Origin: Anaerostipes sp. 992a
GTDB taxonomy: Bacteria > Bacillota > Clostridia > Lachnospirales > Lachnospiraceae
NCBI RefSeq assembly: GCF_001940245.1
Contig: NZ_MJIG01000004.1
Coordinates: 496,001 to 560,000, forward strand
Direction: 5' to 3'
Length of the DNA: 64,000 bases
Part shown: positions 38,011 to 47,814 of the stretch, piece by piece
Numbering within the stretch: the first letter of the stretch is position 1
How the letters are laid out: each line of letters begins with the position of its first letter
Program-made: the position numbers and the translations under genes
Notes under the pieces: model-generated
The model's database searches: none
What the model was told of the DNA's origin: nothing
The model's input: only the letters and a program-made list of their open reading frames with translations

Positions 38011-38044
38011 ATTATAAAAAAAAATATGCATGTTCTTTGTCATA
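38011..38044 (-). promoter_or_regulatory. Putative spoIIG promoter with 0A-like box
   Basis: Minus-strand TATAAT (38011-38016) lies 17 bases from CAAAGA (38034-38039). Overlapping that -35, the plus strand reads TTTGTCATA (38036-38044), one base away from the Spo0A box core TTTGTCRAA. Spo0A control of spoIIG is established in Bacillus; here it is inferred. Confidence 0.4.
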
Positions 38045-38070
38045 CTGTGTATGAAAAGAACGTGCATATT
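38014..38070 (-). terminator. Strong terminator of the dcw cluster behind ftsZ
   Basis: A 15-bp stem (38024-38038 with 38055-38069, one G-T pair) is followed on the minus strand by about nine T. The last T residues run into TATAAT, the likely -10 of spoIIGA. Confidence 0.85.
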
Positions 38071-38112
38071 CTACATATTTTTCTCTTATTGGACTTCCTA
38101 CCTATAAAATTT

Positions 38113-39249
38113 TTATCTTCTTCTATTCTTCAGAAAGTCTGGAATGATAATAACCTCATCATCATAGGTAGCATTCTGGAATCTCTTCTCTTCTTTTTTT
38201 GGCTCCTTCTGCTCAGTAGCTGCTGCCACTGGCTGTCCACTGTAAGAAGGCTCCTTCTTCTCTTCTTTTACTGTCTTACGTACTGGAGTCTGTTCATCTC
38301 TGATGCCAGTCGCAATAATCGTAATGCTGATCTGCTCATCTGGAATATCGCTTTCTACATTACCAAAGATAATATTGGCTCCATCGCCAGCCACCTCTGT
38401 CAGATAAGAAATCGCATCGTATACTTCCTGGATTCCCACATCTCCTGAGAAGTTAACAATAATATCGGTAGCACCGCTTACGGTCGTCTCTAATAATGGA
38501 CTTTCCATAGCAGTCTTAATTGCTTCGATCGCTCTGTCATCTCCTTCAGAATCCGCAACACCAATACCGATATGTGCAATTCCCTTATCTCTCATGACTG
38601 TCTGAACATCTGCAAAGTCAAGATTGATCAAACCTGGCTTATAGATCAGGTCCGTAATTCCCTGTACACCCTGCTGCAGTACTTCATCTGCTTTCTTCAG
38701 CGCTGCCGGAATAGAAGTCTTCTTATCACAGATCTGTAACAATTTATCGTTCGGGATAATAATTAAGGTATCAACATTTTCTTTTAATCGATCAATGCCT
38801 GAAATGGCATTATTCATACGAGGTCTTCCTTCAAACATAAAAGGTTTGGTTACAACACCTACTGTTAAAATTCCCAGACTCTTCGCAATTTCCGCTACAA
38901 CTGGAGCTGCACCTGTTCCAGTACCGCCACCCATACCACAGGTAACGAATACCATATCTGCATCTTTTACTAATTCGGTAATGTCTTCCCGATTTTCTTC
39001 GATTGCCTGCTGTCCGATCTCAGGCTTTGCACCTGCTCCAAGTCCTTTCGTCAGTTTTTCTCCGATCTGTACTTTTGTTGCTGCTTTACATGCACTTAAC
39101 GCCTGTTTATCTGTATTAATGCCGACTAATTCTACCCCTTCAATCTGTTCATCGATCATACGGTTTACCGCATTGTTCCCTGCGCCACCCACACCAATGA
39201 CTAAAATCTTTGCCTGTGTTCTATCCTCATTTGGCATAATTTCTACCAC
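38113..39249 (-). CDS. ftsZ: Cell division GTPase FtsZ
   Basis: Tubulin-like GTPase that forms the division ring. The 378 aa show the GTP signature [10 protein letters not shown] (107-116), NTDKQAL, and the NFADVQTVM catalytic T7-like loop. A variable linker (about 320-360) precedes a conserved C-terminal peptide [15 protein letters not shown] that binds membrane tethers. The start is taken as GTG at 39249, eight bases after AGGAGG; the next ATG is four codons inside. It is last in the dcw cluster, followed by a strong terminator. ftsA, its usual neighbour, is absent. Confidence 0.98.
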   Translation of the reverse strand: MVEIMPNEDRTQAKILVIGVGGAGNNAVNRMIDEQIEGVELVGINTDKQALSACKAATKVQIGEKLTKGLGAGAKPEIGQQAIEENREDITELVKDADMVFVTCGMGGGTGTGAAPVVAEIAKSLGILTVGVVTKPFMFEGRPRMNNAISGIDRLKENVDTLIIIPNDKLLQICDKKTSIPAALKKADEVLQQGVQGITDLIYKPGLINLDFADVQTVMRDKGIAHIGIGVADSEGDDRAIEAIKTAMESPLLETTVSGATDIIVNFSGDVGIQEVYDAISYLTEVAGDGANIIFGNVESDIPDEQISITIIATGIRDEQTPVRKTVKEEKKEPSYSGQPVAAATEQKEPKKEEKRFQNATYDDEVIIIPDFLKNRRR

Positions 39250-39331
39250 AATTATTTCCTCCTAATCTGGACTCATCCATTTTTTGACTATACTTATATA
39301 ATATTCTATAATATTTTAGAAGAATCCTCAA

Positions 39332-40123
39332 CTACTTTTTATTACGAAATGTAATAATTTTATGCTGTTCTGTATACTGATCCATATAGAGTGTACCACT
39401 TTTCTTCTCCAGACTTTTTAAAACTGCTGGAAGCACAGAAAGCTTTGCATCTAACCCTGTACCAGTCCCCAGATTTATGTCCAGTTTCCCTTTTTTTAGA
39501 TAAATCTCTCCATCTTCATGAAAGCAAATTTCATCGATGGTCAATTCATTCTTCGTAATCAACGTCGTAATTTTTACGATCTTATCAAAATATTCTCCCT
39601 TTTTCACCGGAAGCTTTTCCCCAATTACCACCTTATTATAAGAAAGTCCCGTAACCAAAGGTACATCCGAAAGTCGTTCATTCATAACCTCAAGTGCGTA
39701 ACCATCCTTATCAAAGTATACATATCGATCTGCATATTCGATACAGCCCGCTCTGGTGCTTTCATGAACATCAATGGTAATTTCGTTCCGATTTATAATC
39801 TCAATATCAATCTTCTCCACAAATGGCATAGTCTCAATTGGAAAAAATCGATTTCTCAACTTCAATAAAATGCTGTTCGGAATATAATAATTTCCCTTTA
39901 CTGCTTTTTTGATTTCCCTATCATCATAATATTTGGTTCCTTCCACATTAATCTTTTTAATCTTACAGCTGCCAATGCCTGCTACAAGACAAAGTACCAA
40001 TAATAAAAGAAAGACTCTTCCGGTATATTTGGGAAACTGTATCCACTTCTTCTTTTTTGTTTCTTCCTGCTTTTGTCTAAATTCAATGACATTATCCGCA
40101 GCCTGGTTTTCCGTATTTTTCAT
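39332..40123 (-). CDS. divIB: Cell division protein FtsQ/DivIB
   Basis: A bitopic divisome protein, 263 aa. It has a cytoplasmic basic start, one membrane helix (about 32-52), an extracellular POTRA domain beginning KINVEGTKYYDDREIKKAV (about 54-125), and a FtsQ-type beta domain (about 126-240). Together with FtsL it recruits septal PBPs. It lies between ftsW and ftsZ where murG and murB often sit in other Firmicutes. Sequence is weakly conserved in this family, so position supports the call. Confidence 0.88.
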   Translation of the reverse strand: MKNTENQAADNVIEFRQKQEETKKKKWIQFPKYTGRVFLLLLVLCLVAGIGSCKIKKINVEGTKYYDDREIKKAVKGNYYIPNSILLKLRNRFFPIETMPFVEKIDIEIINRNEITIDVHESTRAGCIEYADRYVYFDKDGYALEVMNERLSDVPLVTGLSYNKVVIGEKLPVKKGEYFDKIVKITTLITKNELTIDEICFHEDGEIYLKKGKLDINLGTGTGLDAKLSVLPAVLKSLEKKSGTLYMDQYTEQHKIITFRNKK

Positions 40124-40142
40124 ATGTTATCACCATCATTTC

Positions 40143-41240
40143 CTATATTTTTATCTGACGGGACACGGATAATACCAATCCCATTTCAAGGAGAAGAACC
40201 ATCAGCGAGGATCCTCCATAGCTAATAAACGGCAATGGAATTCCTGTTGGTGGAAACAGATTTGTTACAACCCCAACATTGATCAGCATCTGTATGCTGA
40301 CATGAACCGCAACACCAATAGCGATAAGAGATCCAAACAGATCCTGTGCATTCATGGCAATAATCAACATCCTCCATATCAAAACGAGAAAAATCGCAAT
40401 GACTGCAAAGGCTCCAAATAACCCTAATTCTTCACATACAATGGAAAAGATCATATCATTGTGAGATTCAGGTATGAACCCCATCTTCTGCATACTCTGT
40501 CCCAGACCTTTTCCAAAGATTCCTCCAGATCCAATGGCATACAAAGACTGCATAGTCTGAAGTCCCTTTTCATGATGCTCTGGATCCAGCCATATCTGAA
40601 TACGTTCCATACGGTATGCCGGGCCAAACACCAAATATGCCGTTCCAAGACCAACGACGCCTGCTGCCAGACCAATCAGCTGTTTGGAGCATGGACTGAT
40701 CACAAAAATCAGAATTCCTGTAATGGCACACAATACAATTGCCGTACTTAAGTTCTCCACAATAACCAGCCCAATGATCGGAAGACAGATCAGCACCCAT
40801 TTTAGAGAACCCCAAAAGGTCTTAATCTTATGGGAATTTACTGACAGATAATATGCCAGAAATACTATCAAAAACAGCTTGGCAAATTCAGAAGGCTGCA
40901 ACTGAATTCCCCCAATGGAAATCCACCGTTTCGACCCTTTGGTAACCACTCCAAGAGCTAATACCGCCAACAACGAAATTATGGATGCTGCATATGCCAT
41001 ATTTGCCCATGCCTTTTTCTTAAAAATCCGATAATCGATTCTGGTTACAAGGAACATGAGAAAAAGACTTCCCGCTGCAATTGCTGCCTGCCTGACCAGC
41101 CAATGAGTCGTATTCCCATATCTGATCTGACTGGTATAAGAACTGGTACTGTAGATCATTACCAAGCCAAATCCCACTAAGAACAACACAACAAATAGCA
41201 TTGGATAATCAAAATATTTTCTGGGTTGCTTTTTCGCCAA
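40143..41240 (-). CDS. ftsW: Septal peptidoglycan polymerase FtsW (SEDS family)
   Basis: A 365-aa SEDS glycosyltransferase with about ten membrane helices. Visible are the conserved extracellular loop with catalytic-Asp context (FIPESHNDMIFSIVCEELGLFGA), GGIQLQPSEFAKL, and PFISYGGSSLMV at the end. The likely start is TTG at 41240, seven bases after AGAGGTG. SpoVE, the sporulation paralogue, occupies the same position in Bacillus, so a sporulation role is also possible. Confidence 0.93.
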   Translation of the reverse strand: MAKKQPRKYFDYPMLFVVLFLVGFGLVMIYSTSSYTSQIRYGNTTHWLVRQAAIAAGSLFLMFLVTRIDYRIFKKKAWANMAYAASIISLLAVLALGVVTKGSKRWISIGGIQLQPSEFAKLFLIVFLAYYLSVNSHKIKTFWGSLKWVLICLPIIGLVIVENLSTAIVLCAITGILIFVISPCSKQLIGLAAGVVGLGTAYLVFGPAYRMERIQIWLDPEHHEKGLQTMQSLYAIGSGGIFGKGLGQSMQKMGFIPESHNDMIFSIVCEELGLFGAFAVIAIFLVLIWRMLIIAMNAQDLFGSLIAIGVAVHVSIQMLINVGVVTNLFPPTGIPLPFISYGGSSLMVLLLEMGLVLSVSRQIKI

Positions 41241-41260
41241 ATCACTTCACCTCTTTTTCC

Positions 41261-42613
41261 TTATGAGAGACGGTGAACAAATTCTTTGAATTGATCTCCC
41301 CGAACTTCATAATTCTTAAACATTCCCCAGCTTGCACATGCTGGTGATAATAAAACAGCATCTCCCTCTTCGGCATGATCAGCTGCATAATTTACCGCTT
41401 CCTCTAAAGAATCTACCATGACAATCTGATCAAATCCATGTTCTTTTGCTGTTTTTGCGATTTTTTCTGCAGTCTGTCCTAATAAAATCAGACTTTTTAC
41501 CTTTCCATCAAAGGCATCGATCCATTCATCATAAGTAGATTTTTTATCATATCCTCCTCCGATCAGATAGGTAGGACGATTCATAGCCTGAATTCCTTTG
41601 ATCGCTGCATCCGGATTGGTTCCTTTGGAATCATTATAATATGCTACACCATTGATTTCAGCAACAAATTCAATTCGATGAGCAACTCCTTTAAACTTAC
41701 GAACACCTTCCAGAATTGCCTCTGGTTTTACTCCCATGAAATAGGAAATGGCAATGGCAGCCAGAATATTCTCATGATTGTGTCCTCCCAGAAGATTAAT
41801 ATCTTGCATAGTACAGATGACCTGTCGTGTTCCATTCCAGGAAATCACAAAATCATCTCCATCTAAATATACACCTTTTTCCAACTTTTCCAAACGACTG
41901 AAGTAAACCGGCACTGCTTTGATCCGCATTCCCATAGCTCTGGTTGTTGGATCATCGTAATTTAATACGCAATACTCATTTTCCGTCTGATTCATAGCAA
42001 TCTTAAGCTTGGTATCCGCATAACACTCGACTGTTCCATGTCGGTCCAGATGATCTGGTGTAATATTCAAAACAGCACTGACCTTTGGACGAAACTGTTG
42101 GATGGTTTCCAGCTGGAAGCTACTGATCTCTGCCACAATCACACTTTCTTCTTTTGTATCCAACGCCACATTGGTATATGGAATTCCAATATTCCCAACT
42201 ACGAAGGAAGAATCATACTGACATTTTACGATTTCCCCTACCAGGGCTGTTGTAGTCGTCTTTCCGTTGGTTCCGGTAATGGCTGCAATCTCTCCTCTTG
42301 AAAAATAATATGCTAATTCAATCTCGCTCCATACAGGAATCTTATGTTCTTTAAATTTCTGAACAAATGGAGCATTCACAGAAATTCCAGGGCTTAATAC
42401 CATCAGATCAAATGCCTCGATCATCTCATCTGTCAATTCTCCCAGAATCACTTCTACTGGATGTTTCACCCTTTGTCTGATTTCTTCTTTGTTCAATGCT
42501 TCATTTCCATCATACAATACTGTCTCAATTCCAGCCTCTGTTAACAGGTTTGCAGCACCAATTCCGCTAATTCCTGTTCCAGCTACCAGAACTCTTTTGC
42601 CTTCTAATTCCAT
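41261..42613 (-). CDS. murD: UDP-N-acetylmuramoyl-L-alanine--D-glutamate ligase
   Basis: Adds D-glutamate to UDP-MurNAc-L-Ala. The 450 aa show an N-terminal Rossmann-like domain (AGTGISGIGAANLL), the P-loop TGTNGKTT (113-120), ITPDHLDRHG, HNHENILAA, and C-terminal ligase-domain DSLEEAV and LSPACASWGMFKNYEVRG. It is between mraY and ftsW in the dcw cluster. Confidence 0.97.
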   Translation of the reverse strand: MELEGKRVLVAGTGISGIGAANLLTEAGIETVLYDGNEALNKEEIRQRVKHPVEVILGELTDEMIEAFDLMVLSPGISVNAPFVQKFKEHKIPVWSEIELAYYFSRGEIAAITGTNGKTTTTALVGEIVKCQYDSSFVVGNIGIPYTNVALDTKEESVIVAEISSFQLETIQQFRPKVSAVLNITPDHLDRHGTVECYADTKLKIAMNQTENEYCVLNYDDPTTRAMGMRIKAVPVYFSRLEKLEKGVYLDGDDFVISWNGTRQVICTMQDINLLGGHNHENILAAIAISYFMGVKPEAILEGVRKFKGVAHRIEFVAEINGVAYYNDSKGTNPDAAIKGIQAMNRPTYLIGGGYDKKSTYDEWIDAFDGKVKSLILLGQTAEKIAKTAKEHGFDQIVMVDSLEEAVNYAADHAEEGDAVLLSPACASWGMFKNYEVRGDQFKEFVHRLS

Positions 42614-42625
42614 AGCTTATCTCCT

Positions 42626-43582
42626 TTATATTGCAATAAAACCAATCATACATAATACCGCTGTAACAATTGCAAAAATGGCTACAACTTTTGTTTCCGG
42701 CCATCCGGATAATTCAAAATGATGATGAATCGGTGCCATCTTAAATACACGCTTTCCGGTTGTCTTAAATGATGCTACCTGAATGATCACGGATACAACT
42801 TCAAGCAGATAGATAAACGCTACAATCGGAATAAATAAAGGCATCTGAAGAACAATTGCTGTAGAAGCTACAAATCCTCCCAACGCCAAGGAACCAGTAT
42901 CTCCCATAAATACCCGTGCCGGATATACATTAAAGACCAAAAAACCAAGCAAAGCCCCAATGGCTGCTCCTGTCACCGGTTCAATTCCCGCATTTGTTGC
43001 AATAGCCACTACCGTAAAGAAGGTAGCAATCAGTACAGTAACACTGGATGCAAGGCCATCCAGACCATCTGTGAAGTTTGCTCCGTTTACTGTTCCCAGA
43101 ACAATAATAAACAATGCTGGCACAAATAAAATTCCAAATTCCAGATACTTTCCTCCTGAAAACGGAATCAGCATCGTCGTATCCATTCCAGTATAGTTCA
43201 AAATATAAAATGCAAAAATTCCGGTTACGATAATCTGTCCCAGCATCTTCTGCCAAGCACGTAGCCCTAAGTTTCTCTTCATAACAACCTTGATATAATC
43301 ATCAATAAATCCGATCAATCCAAATCCTAATGTTACAAATAGAATTGGAATAATGTTCGGATATCTCTTCACATAGAAAATTGAACCTACAATAATACCT
43401 AATAAAATAATCAGACCACCCATGGTCGGTGTCCCGGATTTCTTCAAATGAGATTCCGGACCTTCATCACGAATAAACTGACCAAACTTTAACTTCTGTA
43501 AATATTTAATCATTGTTGGACTCAGTAACAAGCATACAAAAAATGCAATCAATACTGGAATAATAATATCATTTTTTATCAT
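42626..43582 (-). CDS. mraY: Phospho-N-acetylmuramoyl-pentapeptide-transferase
   Basis: Makes lipid I by transferring phospho-MurNAc-pentapeptide to undecaprenyl phosphate. The 318 aa have about ten membrane helices, the Mg-binding NFTDGLDGLASS, KSGTPTMGGLIILLGI near the N-terminus and a C-terminal HHHFELSGWPETKVV loop. The ATG at 43582 follows GAGGTG; the in-frame GTG at 43591 lies within that ribosome site. murE and murF, usually just upstream, are missing: a 114-bp gap with a small 7-bp hairpin (43627-43654) lies there instead. Confidence 0.97.
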   Translation of the reverse strand: MIKNDIIIPVLIAFFVCLLLSPTMIKYLQKLKFGQFIRDEGPESHLKKSGTPTMGGLIILLGIIVGSIFYVKRYPNIIPILFVTLGFGLIGFIDDYIKVVMKRNLGLRAWQKMLGQIIVTGIFAFYILNYTGMDTTMLIPFSGGKYLEFGILFVPALFIIVLGTVNGANFTDGLDGLASSVTVLIATFFTVVAIATNAGIEPVTGAAIGALLGFLVFNVYPARVFMGDTGSLALGGFVASTAIVLQMPLFIPIVAFIYLLEVVSVIIQVASFKTTGKRVFKMAPIHHHFELSGWPETKVVAIFAIVTAVLCMIGFIAI

Positions 43583-43696
43583 TTTACACACCTCTTTTGT
43601 TTTTTCATCTACAGGTTCTCTCTATCAATCCAGACAACCAACGGTCGCTGGATTAACCCCTTAACTTCATAATTATATATTCTTTTATTCTCATAA

Positions 43697-45406
43697 TCAA
43701 GAGTCAAAGCTTTGTTTCATTCCCAAATACGGTAAAATATTTTCAAATAATTCTTTTACTGCCGGTGCTGCTATGGTTCCCCCGTAGTAAACTCCCTCTG
43801 GTTCATCGATAAGAATCAGAGCCATCACGGTAGGATGCTCCGCACTGGCAAATCCTAAAAAAGAAGAAATATACTTTCCGGTTCTTCTTGGCAGCTTTTC
43901 ACTGGTAGCAGTCTTGCCACCAATTTTGTATCCTTCGATCTTTGCGCGCTTCCCAGATCCTTCTGATACGACATCCTCTAAAATATCCCGCAGTAATGCA
44001 GAAGTACTGCTGGATAATGCTCCCTGCCGTTCTTCATACTTCAGCACCTCCTTAGATGTTTTTAATCCAAAATGAGGGGTGATCAGCTTTCCTCCATTGA
44101 CAGCAGCGCTGGCTGCCCGCAAAAGCTGCAATGGGGTAATCTGAATGGACTGGCCAAATGCCATTGTCGCCAGTTCTACAGCCCCAATATTTTTTAACGC
44201 ATGCATAATAGAATTTGCCTCTCCTGGCACATCAATGCCCGTCTTTTCAAACAGTCCCAGCTTTTTATAATAATCGTACATTCTCTTTTTGCCCACACGG
44301 GCCGCTACATCCATAAATACAGGATTACAGGAATTCATGACCCCTTCCCGGAAAGTCTCGCCTCCATGTCCCCCTGCCTTATGACAGCGGATTCTACGAT
44401 CTTCTACGATCCGAAAGCCAGGACAGGAGAATGTATCCGATTCTTTCACGGCACCGGATTCCAGCCCCGCTGCAGCCGTTACGATCTTAAAGGTGGAACC
44501 TGGCTCATAGGTATCATTCACACACCAGTTTCTCCACATCTGATTTAATTTTTCCTGCTTTTTCTTCGCTGACATCTGGTCAGTATTCTTAACATTCTTC
44601 AGCTTATACGGTTCATTCAGATTAAATTCCGGCACATTGACCATTGCAAAAATCTCTCCATTCTGCGGATTCATAACAACCATGGATACTCTCTTTGCTT
44701 TTTTTGCAATTTTTACTTTTTCACAAATCTGCTGCGCATATTTTTGAATGTGCACATCCATAGTAAGATACAGATCTTTTCCAGCAACCGGTTCCTGTCT
44801 CTCTTCTTCTGCATTTTTGATTTCTTTTCCTTTTCCATCGGTCATGGTAAGGATTTTTCCATTTTTTCCTTTTAACACAGATTCATAGGTAACCTCCAGG
44901 CCAATAATTCCCTGATTATCTGCCCCGGTAAATCCAAGTACCGTAGATGCCAGTTCCTCATATGGATAATACCTCTTATAATCTTCATCTACCATAACCC
45001 CATCCAGCTTTTGATCGCGGATTTGATTGGCGATTTCCTTTGACACATTACTTTTTATCTTTTCTCTCGCCGAAATTGTCTCTACCTTTTTCCTGATTTC
45101 TTCCTCGTCTATATCCAATATGGAAGAAAGCTGCGTGATCACCCGCTCTGGATCTGTTATCTGACTGTGAATCACGGATATGGAACAAACTGCTCTATTA
45201 CCTGCAAGAATCACTCCATTCCGATCATATATCACACCTCTGGGTGCTTTGATTTCTCTTTCCCGCTGATGTAGATCTTTGGCAAGCTTTAAATATCTTT
45301 CAGATTGAAAGATCATCACATATCCAAGCCTTATGGACACTGCTGTTGTCATAGCCAGAATCAATACGATCAGAAGCAATGCTCTCCTTTTTTGGACAGT
45401 TCTCAT
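43697..45406 (-). CDS. Class B penicillin-binding protein (SpoVD/FtsI type), second of a pair
   Basis: A 569-aa septal transpeptidase with an N-terminal membrane helix, a PBP dimerisation domain, and a transpeptidase domain with SxxK as GSTFK and SxN as SCN. The third motif reads GGKTATS, an alanine replacing the usual glycine of KTG. No PASTA domain is present at the C-terminus. The start is taken at the ATG 45406 before RTVQKRRALLL; the frame extends upstream through an intercistronic hairpin. Position next to mraY suggests the SpoVD slot, but division or sporulation use cannot be decided. Confidence 0.88.
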   Translation of the reverse strand: MRTVQKRRALLLIVLILAMTTAVSIRLGYVMIFQSERYLKLAKDLHQREREIKAPRGVIYDRNGVILAGNRAVCSISVIHSQITDPERVITQLSSILDIDEEEIRKKVETISAREKIKSNVSKEIANQIRDQKLDGVMVDEDYKRYYPYEELASTVLGFTGADNQGIIGLEVTYESVLKGKNGKILTMTDGKGKEIKNAEEERQEPVAGKDLYLTMDVHIQKYAQQICEKVKIAKKAKRVSMVVMNPQNGEIFAMVNVPEFNLNEPYKLKNVKNTDQMSAKKKQEKLNQMWRNWCVNDTYEPGSTFKIVTAAAGLESGAVKESDTFSCPGFRIVEDRRIRCHKAGGHGGETFREGVMNSCNPVFMDVAARVGKKRMYDYYKKLGLFEKTGIDVPGEANSIMHALKNIGAVELATMAFGQSIQITPLQLLRAASAAVNGGKLITPHFGLKTSKEVLKYEERQGALSSSTSALLRDILEDVVSEGSGKRAKIEGYKIGGKTATSEKLPRRTGKYISSFLGFASAEHPTVMALILIDEPEGVYYGGTIAAPAVKELFENILPYLGMKQSFDS

Positions 45407-45417
45407 ATTATAAAAAT

Positions 45418-45462
45418 ACCCTATCTTAGTGTTATTATAGTGTATTATCTCTAAGATAGGGT
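45418..45462 (-). promoter_or_regulatory. Hairpin in the leader of the second PBP gene
   Basis: A perfect 12-bp inverted repeat, ACCCTATCTTAG and CTAAGATAGGGT, lies between the two PBP genes. On the transcript it is followed by ATTTTTATAAT and the start codon 12 nt later. The only ribosome-site candidate (GATAGGG) is inside the stem, so it may limit translation or act as a weak terminator. Confidence 0.5.
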
Positions 45463-45470
45463 TATGATTG

Positions 45471-47345
45471 CTAATTTTTTTCCTGATCCGTCTCCTTTTC
45501 ATTATTGGTCTCAACGTCCATATATTTTAAAGAATCCTTCAGGATATCTCTGGTCATCTCTACTGCGAGTTTTGTATTAGACTGACTGCCTTTTTGAATT
45601 TCATCAATCGTCACATACACGACTAGTTCCGGATTGTCATCCGGAGCAAATCCAATAAAGGATACCAGACGCTTATCGGTTCCACGAGGATACTTTTCCG
45701 CAGTTCCTGTTTTTCCCCCAATGTTATATTCATCAATCTGTGCAACCTTTGCTGTTCCCTTTAATACAGTATCTCTCATATAGGATTTTAATTTCTCACT
45801 GGTTTCCTGACTGACTGTCTTTTTCACCAAGGTCTTTTCAATATTTTTTTCCACATTGCCTTCACTGTCTAAAATCTGCTTTACCATATGTGGCTGATAA
45901 TAATATCCTCCATTCACCAAAGAACAGAAGGCAGATGCCAGCTGAATCATCGTACATTGAAAGCTTTGTCCAAAGGAACTGGTAGCCAGATCCATATCCG
46001 CCATATCCTCTCCATGGAGAACATTAGAGGCACTGGCTTCCCCTGGAAGATCAATTCCTGTAGAAGAACCAAATCCAAAAATTTTCTGGTATTTTACAAA
46101 TGTCTTACTTCCCATTTTAGCAGCCATCTGCATCATAGAATCATTACATGATAAGGCAATGGTATCCGACAATGGAATCGTACCATGTACATGGGAACAT
46201 CCAATATGGGTTCCATCGACGGTCTGTCCTCCATCACAGGTAAAATACTCATTTCCTTTTAACAAACCTGTCTCCAGCCCTGTAGCAACTGTAAATGGTT
46301 TAAATGTAGATCCGGGTTCATAGGTCGTACTGACTGTATAATTACTCCAGATGGAGCTATATGCATCTGATTTCTGCTGCTTTGTCATCTTGGCCAGCTT
46401 GGATGCCTTATAGTACTTTTTCAGATTCTTTTCACTCATTGGGTCCATGAGGTCATAGGTCTTTGAATTAGCCATTCCCAGAACCTCTCCATTGTTAGGG
46501 TTCATAACAAGAACCGATGCATTCTTACTGCCGTAATTTTTCTGAAATTTTCGTAAATATTTTTCTGTGATCCTCTGGATGTTAATATCCAAAGTAGAAA
46601 CCAGCGTCTTGCCATCTACTGGCTCCTCGATGGAGGAATCGTATTCTAATTCTTCGTTCAAATACGTATATCTACGCCCTTCTGTTCCTTTTAAAATACT
46701 ATTGTAATACTGTTCCAGTCCACCCACACCGATATCACCATCTGACACAAAACCAATGGCGTGGCAGGCAAGCGTATGATTCGGATAGATTCTCTGATAG
46801 CTTTCATCCAGCCAGATGCCAACCAAGCTTTTTCCTTCTTCGCCTTTCAGATATTTTTTTAAGTCAGAAATCTGCTCCTCGGTCAATCCTGTTACCAATT
46901 CTTCATAATAGGAATCTTTATTACTTAAAGCATCCTGTATCTCTGTATCGGATATATCCAGATACTTTTTCAATGCTGCCGTTATCTTGATCTCATTATC
47001 TGTTTTGATTTCGTTGCCATTCTCATCCTTCGAACGGGTACCGATAATATTCTTTGGCTCTAAAATAACCGTATAGAATTTCTTGTTGGTTGCCATCACA
47101 TTACCATTGGTATCCAGAATGCTCCCACGCTTATATGGGATTACTGTATTGGAATACCGTTGTTGAGCCAATACCTGTTTTTTATAAGTATCCTTCTTTA
47201 TAATGCCCAAATAAGTCAGTTTTCCCATAATAACCAATAGAAAAATCAATAAAACCCCAAGGATGCCCAACAGCCTGACACTCATCGTACCTGTGAGTCT
47301 CCGATACGGCTTCACTCTTACTCGTCGTTTCTTCACAATACTCAC
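45471..47345 (-). CDS. Class B penicillin-binding protein (FtsI/PBP2B type), first of a pair
   Basis: A 624-aa septal transpeptidase: basic N-terminus, membrane helix (about 23-48), dimerisation domain (about 60-260), and transpeptidase domain with GSTFK, SCND and GGKTGTAEKYPRGT motifs intact. No PASTA repeats follow, unlike Bacillus PBP2B and SpoVD. It lies five bases after ftsL, the usual place of the division PBP. Confidence 0.9.
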   Translation of the reverse strand: MSIVKKRRVRVKPYRRLTGTMSVRLLGILGVLLIFLLVIMGKLTYLGIIKKDTYKKQVLAQQRYSNTVIPYKRGSILDTNGNVMATNKKFYTVILEPKNIIGTRSKDENGNEIKTDNEIKITAALKKYLDISDTEIQDALSNKDSYYEELVTGLTEEQISDLKKYLKGEEGKSLVGIWLDESYQRIYPNHTLACHAIGFVSDGDIGVGGLEQYYNSILKGTEGRRYTYLNEELEYDSSIEEPVDGKTLVSTLDINIQRITEKYLRKFQKNYGSKNASVLVMNPNNGEVLGMANSKTYDLMDPMSEKNLKKYYKASKLAKMTKQQKSDAYSSIWSNYTVSTTYEPGSTFKPFTVATGLETGLLKGNEYFTCDGGQTVDGTHIGCSHVHGTIPLSDTIALSCNDSMMQMAAKMGSKTFVKYQKIFGFGSSTGIDLPGEASASNVLHGEDMADMDLATSSFGQSFQCTMIQLASAFCSLVNGGYYYQPHMVKQILDSEGNVEKNIEKTLVKKTVSQETSEKLKSYMRDTVLKGTAKVAQIDEYNIGGKTGTAEKYPRGTDKRLVSFIGFAPDDNPELVVYVTIDEIQKGSQSNTKLAVEMTRDILKDSLKYMDVETNNEKETDQEKN

Positions 47346-47350
47346 CTGTG

Positions 47351-47803
47351 TTATTCCGGAATGGACTCATACTGTCGGACATAATCCTTACTTTCATTAC
47401 TATACTTAATAATATGGCTTGCCTTCGGTTTGATCATTCCTAATTTATTGATTGCTTTTTCTTTTATCTCACTCAAATCTGCTTCTGAATATATCTCATC
47501 TTCCAGATCATCATTCTCAATTTTGGAAGAATTCAATTCTGTCTTTAAAACTGCAATTTCCTTGCGAAGCTGTACGTTAGCCGCATTAATATGTACATAA
47601 GAAATACACACTGCCACTAAAAGAAGCACTGCTATGTACAATCTCTTGCTGTGCCATTCAAAGTCAAAAGTTCTCTCCTGCCTTGGTTTCTTCGGCTCCT
47701 CTTTTCTTTTCTTTGGCGCCTTTGGCTGTTGCGGCTGTATTGCAGGATCTACACTTCTTGCCGTATTGCCATAGATCAGTTCATAACGTTCTTCTGTTGT
47801 CAT
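47351..47803 (-). CDS. ftsL: Cell division protein FtsL-like
   Basis: A 150-aa bitopic protein with a basic, proline-rich cytoplasmic part (about 1-52), one membrane helix (about 53-72), and an extracellular leucine-zipper-like coiled coil (about 75-115) ending in a KAINKLGMIKP motif typical of FtsL/DivIC proteins. The ATG at 47803 follows AGGGGTG. Position between rsmH and the PBP gene is that of ftsL. Its divisome partners should be DivIB and the adjacent PBP. Confidence 0.85.
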   Translation of the reverse strand: MTTEERYELIYGNTARSVDPAIQPQQPKAPKKRKEEPKKPRQERTFDFEWHSKRLYIAVLLLVAVCISYVHINAANVQLRKEIAVLKTELNSSKIENDDLEDEIYSEADLSEIKEKAINKLGMIKPKASHIIKYSNESKDYVRQYESIPE

Positions 47804-47814
47804 ACTTTTCACCC

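Noticed and set aside
45407-45514. Upstream extension of the second PBP to 605 aa
   Set aside because: The extra residues translate an intercistronic hairpin and overlap the preceding stop; the shorter start before the membrane helix is more plausible.
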